Positions 1 to 6,326 of a stretch of 8,128 bases of DNA are shown piece by piece. Source of the stretch: Dehalococcoidia bacterium UBA2160 (GTDB lineage Bacteria; Chloroflexota; Dehalococcoidia; Lucifugimonadales; UBA1123); the NCBI GenBank assembly GCA_002328865.1, contig DCWO01000028.1, positions 5,081-13,208 on the forward strand, given 5' to 3'. Position 1 is the first letter of the stretch, and each line of letters opens with the position of its first letter. A model generated the notes under the pieces. It worked only from the letters and a program-made list of their open reading frames with translations, searched no databases and was not told the DNA's origin. A program made the position numbers and the translations under genes.

Positions 1-363
1 GCCGTCGCCGCCGTGGAGCGTGTCCCAGCCCTTGTCGCCGTTCAGGCGATCGTCGTCGGCGCCGCCCCATAGCGTGTCGTTGCCGAACCCGCCCGACAGC
101 ACGTCGTCGTCAGATTCGCCGTAGATCACGTCGTCACCGGATTCGCCCGACAGGGTGTCCTGGTCGTCGCCGCCCCACAGAGTGTCGTTGCCCGCGCCGC
201 CCATCACCGTGTCGTCTCCGGTCCCAGCGATGACGGTGTCCTGACCGTCGCCGGCGCAGATCACGTCGTCGCCCGCCCCGGCGTCGATGATGTCGTCGCC
301 GGCCAGACCGAGAATCACGTCCACTCCGGCGGTGCCCACCAAAATGTCGGGACCTGCCGTGCC
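1..363 (-). repeat. RTX nonapeptide repeat tract (27-base coding periodicity)
   Basis: This stretch encodes residues 454-574 of the protease as consecutive nine-residue units of the hemolysin-type calcium-binding pattern, for example GGAGNDTLW and GGFGNDTLW. There are 13 complete units and the array continues off the left edge. In known RTX proteins these units bind calcium and fold into a parallel beta-roll outside the cell. Most units keep the Asp at position 6. Several have substitutions in the glycine positions (GGDDQDTLS, GESDDDVLS, GGADDDRLN), so calcium affinity may vary along the roll. One unit contains a cysteine (AGAGDDVIC). Confidence 0.93.
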
Positions 364-1722
364 GATGATCGTCGCCGCCAATCCGTTGCAAGTGGTCGCC
401 GCCGGGGGCATGCCGGGTGTGGTCGGGCCAGCGAGCGCAGGGAATACGAGCAGCCTGGGATGGGTCAGGTTGTTCTGAGAGTCTGTAACCTGCACTCCGT
501 TCGTCATCAGAGACAACTGGAGGAAGTCCACCGTCGCGGCCGGGTCGTTCTCGCGCAGGATGGCCATCGCGCCGGCCACATGAGGCGCTGCCATCGAGGT
601 GCCGAACTTCTGACCATAACGGATCGCGCTGAGGTCCGAAGAGACCACACCGCCGCCTGGCGCCAGCAGGTCCAGGAATGGAGCTGAATTCGAGCTCGCC
701 ACGACCGTGTCAGTCGTTGGATTGACCGAGCCGACGCTGACCACCGTCGAAATGCACGCCGGGGCGCTCATGCCGTTCTTGTATCCGTCGTTTCCGGACG
801 ACGCCACCGTGGCGACTCCTGCGGCTCGAAGAGCATCGACGGAAACCTTCGCCGGCTCGAGGTCGCAAGGCGTCAGGAAGTGTCCGCCGCCGAGGCTCAT
901 GTTCGCGGCAGCGACGTCGAATTCAGGGCTCTGGTGTAGCAAATACACCCACTCCAGCCCTTTGATGTAGTTGTGGGGCATCGTGTATATCTCGCCGCTG
1001 ATCTCGTCGGCGCTGAAGACCTGCACTGCAATGATAGTCGCGCCCGAAGCCGTGCCCCGCCGGGGCTGGCCTGCCAGCCAATTGGTGTTGAGTCCCGCGG
1101 CGATCCCCGCGACGTGGGTGCCGTGGTCGCATCCGGACTGGGTGCAGGGCGCTGCGGCTCCTGGACCTACCTGCATGTTTGCGCCGTTCGGGCAGTTGAA
1201 ATCGGTGAAGCAAGCCTCTGCGACAACCTTGCCCGCCAAGAATGGGTGCGCGCTGTTCACGCCGGTGTCCAGTATCGCCACCGAGAACCCGGCGCCGTTC
1301 ACGCCGCCCAATGTCTGTGCAAGATCTGCCTGCACCATCGGGACAGTGCCGGTCAGGTGCGCGTACTGGCGCTCCTCGACGACCACCCTGGCCACGTCTT
1401 TCGACCGCTTCAGGGCGCCCGCTGCGTCCCCGGAGACCGCGAGTCCGACATAAGGGATCGTCTCGAATTCGGCCGTGACCTCGTACTCGAAGCCGTCAAG
1501 ATGCCTGATCACGTGTTCGCGAGCATCGTGGATCTTCTTGCGCTGTTCGCTGACCGCGCGCTTGTCTTTGAGCGCGCCCTCCGGCGCGAACCCGACGTTG
1601 AGCTCGACCATCACGTACGTCATGTCCCGATTGCCTTTCGCGAACACGTCGCTCGGCGCAGTCGCTCCGATCGCCAAAATTAGAATCGCCGCCAAAGTTC
1701 CAACCAATCGACTGAGTTTCAT
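1..1722 (-). CDS. Secreted subtilisin-like (S8) serine protease with C-terminal RTX calcium-binding repeats, C-terminus cut by window edge
   Basis: Extracellular endopeptidase; 574 residues are visible with no stop before the left edge. Residues 1-28 form a Sec signal peptide: MKLSR, a hydrophobic core, then a VFA cleavage site. Residues about 35-125 look like an I9-type propeptide. The catalytic domain has Asp152 in AILDTGV, His200 in DHGTHVAG, oxyanion-hole Asn311 in ASSGND and nucleophile Ser376 in GTSMAAPHVAG, so the triad is complete and in S8 order. An insertion before the His carries four cysteines (171, 177, 193, 198); Cys286, Cys323 and Cys445 follow. From Gly454 the chain is RTX nonapeptides (GGxGxDxLx), 13 complete plus four residues of another. 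The ATG is chosen because GAGGAGG sits 7 bases upstream and the signal peptide follows at once. It is divergent from the LuxR-type regulator gene. S8 identity is certain; the substrate is unknown. Confidence 0.95.
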   Translation of the reverse strand, partial: MKLSRLVGTLAAILILAIGATAPSDVFAKGNRDMTYVMVELNVGFAPEGALKDKRAVSEQRKKIHDAREHVIRHLDGFEYEVTAEFETIPYVGLAVSGDAAGALKRSKDVARVVVEERQYAHLTGTVPMVQADLAQTLGGVNGAGFSVAILDTGVNSAHPFLAGKVVAEACFTDFNCPNGANMQVGPGAAAPCTQSGCDHGTHVAGIAAGLNTNWLAGQPRRGTASGATIIAVQVFSADEISGEIYTMPHNYIKGLEWVYLLHQSPEFDVAAANMSLGGGHFLTPCDLEPAKVSVDALRAAGVATVASSGNDGYKNGMSAPACISTVVSVGSVNPTTDTVVASSNSAPFLDLLAPGGGVVSSDLSAIRYGQKFGTSMAAPHVAGAMAILRENDPAATVDFLQLSLMTNGVQVTDSQNNLTHPRLLVFPALAGPTTPGMPPAATTCNGLAATIIGTAGPDILVGTAGVDVILGLAGDDIIDAGAGDDVICAGDGQDTVIAGTGDDTVMGGAGNDTLWGGDDQDTLSGESGDDVIYGESDDDVLSGGFGNDTLWGGADDDRLNGDKGWDTLHGGDG

Positions 1723-1729
1723 CGTCCTG

Positions 1730-1736
1730 CCTCCTC
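1730..1736 (-). promoter_or_regulatory. Strong ribosome binding site of the protease gene
   Basis: Read on the minus strand this is GAGGAGG, followed by a 7-base spacer and the ATG at 1722. It fixes the protease start and argues against longer minus-strand frames through the same bases. Confidence 0.85.
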
Positions 1737-1996
1737 AAATGTGATATTCTCACGATATGACGGGCTCAGACGCCTTTCCAGGGCCTTTTGCTGACGGTCA
1801 ACTGCCCTCCGCCTGACTGTCCCCTGACGTTGCTGAAATGGCACATGTCGGTTCGGCAACTCCAATGGAGCCGAGACACTAGAGGTTCCTGGGCGTCCCC
1901 TCAAGAGCGGGGTGGCCACTGCATTCTCCAACCCGCTGCCGCAGCGCTCACAGTGCGTTTGCCGATGGCGAGAAGACACGAAACCAGCACAGCGAG

Positions 1997-2011
1997 GCGT
2001 CGTTTCGACGC
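1997..2011. promoter_or_regulatory. Perfect inverted repeat, candidate operator
   Basis: GCGTCG-TTT-CGACGC is a perfect 6+6 base dyad with a 3-base centre, between two divergent genes and 167 bases before the regulator's ATG. It could be a protein-binding site or a small hairpin. The first copy of the CGCACTGG direct repeat overlaps its right arm. The binding role is inferred only from symmetry and position. Confidence 0.3.
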
Positions 2012-2177
2012 ACTGGCATCCGTCCCCCGTACCGCACTGGACAGGAACCGGTCGCTGCGCCATGATGTGCCTACAAAGGGCGCCACCGCGTGGAGGCAGT
2101 GTCCGAATGCTGTGCGGCCTACGATCTGGGGGATCACTGACCTGGCGCACGAATAGTCGAATCAGGAGACCGCGCAG

Positions 2178-5081
2178 ATGTACCAGCCGAGTAACATTTT
2201 CGCTGGTCGAATCCAAGACCTTGCTCTGCTGAAGACTGCTTTCGAGCGAACGCTCTCAGGACACGGGCAGGTGGTCACCGTCTCGGGGGAGCCTGGGATA
2301 GGCAAGACGCGGCTGGTCAGGCAGTTGGCAGACGTTGCGCGGGCACAGGACACGGTCGTCCTGTGGGGGCAGTGCCCCGAGGTCCGAGGAGCTCCGGCTT
2401 ATTGGCCCTGGATTCGGATCATCGGGTCATGCGTCGATGAGATCGGTCCGGCATTAACAGAATCATTGGACCGTCCGACGCTGTCCCACTTGTCTCGACT
2501 TATCCCCGAATTGCGAGCGCCCCGTTCATCTGACGAGCCAACCTCGGATCCGGACACTGCACGATTCCAGATGTTCAACTCCGTGGCCACGCTGCTGAAG
2601 GGGGCATCCGAGACTCGGCCGCTGTTGATAGTGCTGGATGACCTGCACCAGGCTGACGTTCCTTCTTTGCGCCTGCTCGAGTTCCTGGCGAGAGAAACCG
2701 CGGATGCTCGCGTCATGATCCTTGGGACATTCAGGAACGTCGAAGTCTCGGGCGATCATCCATTCAGGGATGTTCTGGGTGAATTCGCGCGACTCGAGTC
2801 CTCTCAACGGCTTCATCTTGAGGGACTTGAACTTGAGGAGGTCGGTGACTTCGTTGGGCAGGCTATGGAAGATAAGCGCTGGGCTGAACATGTGTCGGCG
2901 CTCCACCGCCGTTCCGAGGGAAATCCGCTTTACCTGATCGAAATGCTGCGTGTGCTTGAAACCGAGCGCATGGGAGAAAACGCTCTCAGAATCGATCAGG
3001 AAATCCCTGAGACCATTCGAGATTTGATTAGGAGGCGCCTCAATCGGCTCTCCGCGAGTTGTAATGAGGCGCTCAGCCGGGCATCCGTGCTAGGCCGAGA
3101 TTTTCACGTGGCCCATTTGGGACGACTTCTGAATGAACTGCCAACCGAGGAGCTTCTCGACGCTCTTGACGAGGCGCTGATGGCGGGGATCATCGAAGAC
3201 AACGCTCCCCCGCCAGGCCGGTATCGCTTCACCCACATACTGATCAGGGACACCCTAGAGGACGAGCTTTCTCCGATCCAACAAGCCAGGCTGCATGCCC
3301 ACGCGGGAGCTGTGCTCGAAGCGCTCTATGAAACAGACCTCAGAGGCCATGCAAGCGAGCTAGCGTACCATTTTGCAATGGCGTCCCCGGTCACCGACTC
3401 GGAGAAAAGCGTCCGCTACTCCTTGCTGGCGGGCGAAATTGCCCTCGAATCTTACGCTTGGGAAGATGCGCTGAGCCACTTTCAAAAGGGGTTGGGATCT
3501 GTAGATCAGATTGGCGATGACTTGAAGCCCGCCTTGCTGTTCGGAACGGCCAAAGCACAGACAGCCCTGGCGTCGTTTGAAGAGGCTTGGGACAACCTGC
3601 TGTCAGCCCTGGACATCTATGTCGATATGGGTGACGCGGACAATGCTGTCGCGGTCGCGGAATATCCGGTCCCTTATGTCGGAGGCCTACAGGGCATTGC
3701 CATCCGCCTTGAAAAAGCGCTGAGCTTGGTCCCTCAAGGCTCCATCGCCGCCGGCAGGCTTCTCTCCAGGTACGGCAGGTTGCTGAACCTGGTCGAATCT
3801 GACTACGAGGGAGCTGTGGCGGCATTCGATCTGGCCCTCGACATCGCGAGACGAGAAGAGGATGAGGAACTGGAGCAACACGTGCTGATGGACGCGGCCG
3901 ATGTGGACCTGCATGAGTTGCGCTGGACCGATCTGCTGACCAAGTGCCTCAGGGCGATGGAGCTGAGGCGGCCACAGCGAGACCCGTCAGCTCGGTTTGA
4001 GCCCCTGTTTCTAGCCGGCCAGGCACTCACGGCGATGGGAAGGCCGAAAGAGGCGGAACCACACGCAACTGCTGCTTTCGAACTCGCACGGACGTTGAAC
4101 AACGGCGAGTTGCTGACCAGGGCATCTTACAGCGCGGAAAAACTCCATCACTACCTGGGAGATTGGGATTCGGCGACAAACCGTGTCGAACAAGGTTTGT
4201 CAGCAGTCCCTTCAAATCAACAACTTATCGCTCTGCGAGCCTTGCTCGCCTATGAGACCGGCAGGTTCGATGAGGGAAGGGTCTTCATTGAACGTCTATT
4301 CGATGTGGTGCGGGGTCCGAAGCTTCCAGGCAGCCTGAGCGATGTTTCCGTCGCCGTGATCCTTCCCCATCTGTCGCGGGTAACTGAAAATGAAGAATGG
4401 CTGGATATCGCCGAAAAAGCTGCGACGTCCGTAATCGGCAGCCCGCATGCAACACTTCTCTACAAAGTCAGCGCGCGCACGGGTTTGGGATTCATCGCTG
4501 CTTCAAGAAAGGACGCCCGTTTGGCCGAGGAGCAATACGCTCATCTGGCGCCTCACCGAAAAATGGTGTTCCCGTTCACCTTGGTTGAAAGGGTATTGGG
4601 GTTGATCGCAACGGCTATGGGAGACTCTGAGCGAGCCGTCGCACACTTCCTAGAGGCGGAAGAGTTCCTCGCAGGAGCGGGCTATGGTCCGGAATTGGCT
4701 TGGACCTATCATGACCACGTTCAGAGTATTTACGAACTCAACGCTGGCGCCTCTGTCGGCGAGGTTGAACGACTGGCCGGAGAAGGTCTGTCGATAACCA
4801 GGGCTCTTGGCATGGGTCCGCTGGCAAAGCGTCTGGAATCGCTGCAAGCCCTTCTGGCGCCGGGGCCAAGTCATAGATCTGCGTTCCCCGGCGGGCTCAC
4901 GGAACGCGAGGTCGAGATTCTCAGGTTGCTGGCCGAGGGCAGGACCAACAGGCAGATCGGGCGCCAACTCGTCATCAGCGTCAACACGGTCCAGCGCCAC
5001 GTGAGCAACATCCTCGCCAAAACTGACTCCGCCAACCGGACCGAGTCCGTAAGATACGCGATCCGAAACGGTCTCGTCTGA
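2178..5081 (+). CDS. LAL/MalT-type ATPase transcriptional regulator with LuxR-family HTH
   Basis: Cytoplasmic DNA-binding regulator of 967 residues. The N-terminal AAA/STAND-like module has FAGR near residues 8-11, Walker A GEPGIGKT at 37-44 and Walker B LLIVLDDLH at 149-157. An APAYWPW segment at 72-78 is typical of one subgroup of these ATPases. Residues about 380-860 are helical and alanine/leucine-rich, consistent with degenerate TPRs that serve as the sensing platform in MalT-like proteins. The last 63 residues (905-967) are a LuxR-type HTH opening with LTEREVEIL, with recognition helix around SVNTVQRHVSNIL. The ATG has AGGAG at 2164-2168, 9 bases upstream. Family knowledge says such proteins bind ATP and an inducer, oligomerise and activate promoters. 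The inducer and targets are unknown; the divergent protease and the downstream NmrA gene are the nearest candidates. Confidence 0.93.
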   Translation: MYQPSNIFAGRIQDLALLKTAFERTLSGHGQVVTVSGEPGIGKTRLVRQLADVARAQDTVVLWGQCPEVRGAPAYWPWIRIIGSCVDEIGPALTESLDRPTLSHLSRLIPELRAPRSSDEPTSDPDTARFQMFNSVATLLKGASETRPLLIVLDDLHQADVPSLRLLEFLARETADARVMILGTFRNVEVSGDHPFRDVLGEFARLESSQRLHLEGLELEEVGDFVGQAMEDKRWAEHVSALHRRSEGNPLYLIEMLRVLETERMGENALRIDQEIPETIRDLIRRRLNRLSASCNEALSRASVLGRDFHVAHLGRLLNELPTEELLDALDEALMAGIIEDNAPPPGRYRFTHILIRDTLEDELSPIQQARLHAHAGAVLEALYETDLRGHASELAYHFAMASPVTDSEKSVRYSLLAGEIALESYAWEDALSHFQKGLGSVDQIGDDLKPALLFGTAKAQTALASFEEAWDNLLSALDIYVDMGDADNAVAVAEYPVPYVGGLQGIAIRLEKALSLVPQGSIAAGRLLSRYGRLLNLVESDYEGAVAAFDLALDIARREEDEELEQHVLMDAADVDLHELRWTDLLTKCLRAMELRRPQRDPSARFEPLFLAGQALTAMGRPKEAEPHATAAFELARTLNNGELLTRASYSAEKLHHYLGDWDSATNRVEQGLSAVPSNQQLIALRALLAYETGRFDEGRVFIERLFDVVRGPKLPGSLSDVSVAVILPHLSRVTENEEWLDIAEKAATSVIGSPHATLLYKVSARTGLGFIAASRKDARLAEEQYAHLAPHRKMVFPFTLVERVLGLIATAMGDSERAVAHFLEAEEFLAGAGYGPELAWTYHDHVQSIYELNAGASVGEVERLAGEGLSITRALGMGPLAKRLESLQALLAPGPSHRSAFPGGLTEREVEILRLLAEGRTNRQIGRQLVISVNTVQRHVSNILAKTDSANRTESVRYAIRNGLV

Positions 5082-5114
5082 CCTCCGCCTGTCTCTGACC
5101 GGTCCGCGCGATAG

Positions 5115-5185
5115 GTCGGGATGACTGATTCCTGCTATGTGAGAGCGGTTCATCCCAGTCTGGTCCCGACGTTGAAGATGACTGG
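5115..5185 (+). promoter_or_regulatory. Competing hairpins in the spacer before the NmrA-like gene
   Basis: GTCGGGA (5115-5121) can pair with TCCCGAC (5164-5170), extended by GACTG (5123-5127) with CAGTC (5156-5160) across a small internal loop, giving a 12-pair stem. The same CAGTC, as CCAGTC at 5155-5160, can instead pair with GACTGG at 5180-5185. GGGATGA (5118-5124) can also pair with TCATCCC (5150-5156). These folds exclude one another. No T-run follows, so this is not a standard intrinsic terminator. It could be an RNA switch, an operator cluster or chance. Confidence 0.3.
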
Positions 5186-5256
5186 TCTCAGCGATGAATC
5201 TGACACACATCCCCGCTATTCTCCTTCCAGACAGTCGACATGGGTTCAGCAATTGG

Positions 5257-5262
5257 AAGGAG
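5257..5262 (+). promoter_or_regulatory. Ribosome binding site that sets the NmrA-like start
   Basis: AAGGAG lies 7 bases before the ATG at 5270. An in-frame ATG at 5240 would place this site inside the coding region and adds ten residues with no family match ahead of the Rossmann strand. The 5270 start is therefore preferred. Confidence 0.85.
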
Positions 5263-5269
5263 AAATATA

Positions 5270-6136
5270 ATGCCAGAGATCGTGTTTGTACCGGGAGCAA
5301 CCGGAACCACCGGCATGGAGGTCGTGAGGCAGCTCGTCGAAAAGAGAGTTGCGGTCAGGGCGGGCGTTCACTCTGAGGTCAATGCAGACAAAGTTCGAAA
5401 GCTGGGCGCCGATCCGGTCGCTCTAGACCTCACCGACGTCCGCGGCATCAGCGCTGCCCTGGATGGAGTGCGCAAAGCATACTCGTTGAGCCCGTTTTTC
5501 CCAAACCTTGCCGAACTCGGCGTCAATTTCGTCGAAGCCGCCAAGACGGCTGGGGTCCAACACGTCGTCCGGGGATCGGCGATCGGCGCGGACACGCCTG
5601 ACCCAATCACCTTGGGAAAGTGGCACCGAGCAGCCGAGGAAGCCCTCGAGGATTCCGGGATTTCCTACACCATAATCCGGCCCAATGTGTTCATGCAAAA
5701 CTACTTCAACCTTTACGGTGAAACGATAAGAGGCCAGGACGCGTTCTACCTCCCTCAAGGCGACGGCAGAATCTCGATGGTTGACGTTCGTGACGTAGCC
5801 GCCGTGATCGTGGCCGCGCTGACAGAGGACGGTCATGAAGGCAAGGCCTATGAGGTCACGGGCCCAGAGGCGCTCTCGAACGACGAGGTCGCCGAAGTCC
5901 TCTCCAAAGTCACGGGCCGCTCCATCAGTTACGTGGACGCTCCGGAAGACGCCGCTCGTCAGGGAATGAAGGACGCTGGCTTCCCCGGGTCTTTGGTTGA
6001 GCCTCTGCTCGAGCTCTCAGGCGTCATAAAAGCGGGTTTTGTGTCGGCCGTGTCGCAAACGGTCGCCGAGGTCGCCGGAAGACCTCCAATCTCCTTCGAA
6101 CAGTTCGCAAACGATCACCGTAATCAGTTCCAGTAA
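5270..6136 (+). CDS. NmrA-family / atypical SDR NAD(P)-binding protein
   Basis: Soluble 288-residue protein. It opens on the first Rossmann strand and glycine loop, IVFVPGATGTTG, with GATGTTG at 9-15. A VRAGVHS strand follows, with Arg30 where NADP(H)-preferring relatives carry a phosphate-binding Arg. Asp53 in LDLTD sits at the usual adenine-contacting turn. Residues 116-119 (GKWH) start the helix leading to YTIIRPNVFMQN (133-144), a hallmark of the NmrA/QorB/AzoB-like group, and DVRDVA follows further on. Relatives are either quinone or azo-dye reductases or redox-sensing regulators without catalysis, and the sequence alone does not decide which. The length is normal. It starts 188 bases after the regulator on the same strand, so it could be its target or have its own promoter; I saw no convincing promoter. 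Confidence 0.9.
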   Translation: MPEIVFVPGATGTTGMEVVRQLVEKRVAVRAGVHSEVNADKVRKLGADPVALDLTDVRGISAALDGVRKAYSLSPFFPNLAELGVNFVEAAKTAGVQHVVRGSAIGADTPDPITLGKWHRAAEEALEDSGISYTIIRPNVFMQNYFNLYGETIRGQDAFYLPQGDGRISMVDVRDVAAVIVAALTEDGHEGKAYEVTGPEALSNDEVAEVLSKVTGRSISYVDAPEDAARQGMKDAGFPGSLVEPLLELSGVIKAGFVSAVSQTVAEVAGRPPISFEQFANDHRNQFQ

Positions 6137-6256
6137 TGCGGTGAAAAATCATTCGGGGACCGAGACGGGTGACGCCGTCGAACGAGCCGTTTTCGTCAGG
6201 AGCGACGTTGCGAATGGCGCGGATCGTTGAAGCTGTCAACGCATCGCCACGTCGTA

Positions 6257-6284
6257 GGTCGTTTGGACATCGCCAAACCTGACC
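6257..6284. terminator. Hairpin between convergent genes, possible bidirectional terminator
   Basis: GTTTGG (6261-6266) and CCAAAC (6273-6278) pair around a 6-base loop. GGTC (6257-6260) with GACC (6281-6284) extends the stem to ten pairs with a 2-base bulge. It lies in the 190-base gap between two genes that end facing each other, where a shared terminator is expected. Neither side carries a clear T-run, so termination is uncertain. Confidence 0.38.
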
Positions 6285-6326
6285 ACATTTGGCTGGCGGA
6301 GACCCGTCGCATTCGTGCGGTCCTCG

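Larger units (their letters stand above)
1723..2177. other. Divergent intergenic region, 455 bases, no convincing gene
   Basis: It separates the starts of the protease (leftward) and the regulator (rightward), so it should hold both promoters. I found no confident -35/-10 pair on either strand. It contains compact dyads: CGCTGC-C-GCAGCG at 1934-1946 and GCGTCG-TTT-CGACGC at 1997-2011. It also has a direct repeat CGCACTGG at 2009-2016 and 2033-2040, with starts 24 bases apart. Open frames here (122 codons on plus, 78 and 165 on minus) have no recognisable domain and look non-coding, apart from one short transposase-like stretch described in the findings. The region is long for a simple divergent promoter. 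Confidence 0.6.

Noticed and set aside
1..363. 27-base periodic repeats that could suggest a CRISPR or minisatellite
   Set aside because: The period equals nine codons and the minus-strand translation gives RTX nonapeptides in an unbroken frame. There are no unique spacers between identical repeats.
973..1683. Plus-strand open frame of 236 codons
   Set aside because: It is antisense to the S8 protease core, where the minus strand encodes the intact catalytic motifs. The plus translation shows no domain.
1719..2216. Minus-strand open frame of 165 codons across the divergent intergenic region
   Set aside because: It would overlap the starts of both flanking genes. Its translation is Arg/Cys/Pro-rich without a recognisable domain, and no ribosome binding site supports it.
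5240..5269. Earlier in-frame ATG for the NmrA-like protein
   Set aside because: AAGGAG lies inside this extension at the right distance for the ATG at 5270, and the added residues precede the Rossmann strand without family support.
4650..5300. Minus-strand open frame of 216 codons
   Set aside because: It is antisense to the LuxR HTH end of the regulator and extends past the NmrA-like start. It has no recognisable fold or ribosome binding site.
6116..6150. CACCG and CGGTG around the NmrA-like stop codon, followed by an A-run, as a terminator
   Set aside because: The run after the stem is A on the plus strand. On the minus strand the T-run comes before the stem, so neither direction makes an intrinsic terminator.
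6164..6193. GACGG-loop-CCGTC with a TTTT nearby as a terminator
   Set aside because: The stem is only five pairs and the four Ts start ten bases after it. The stem at 6257-6284 is stronger.
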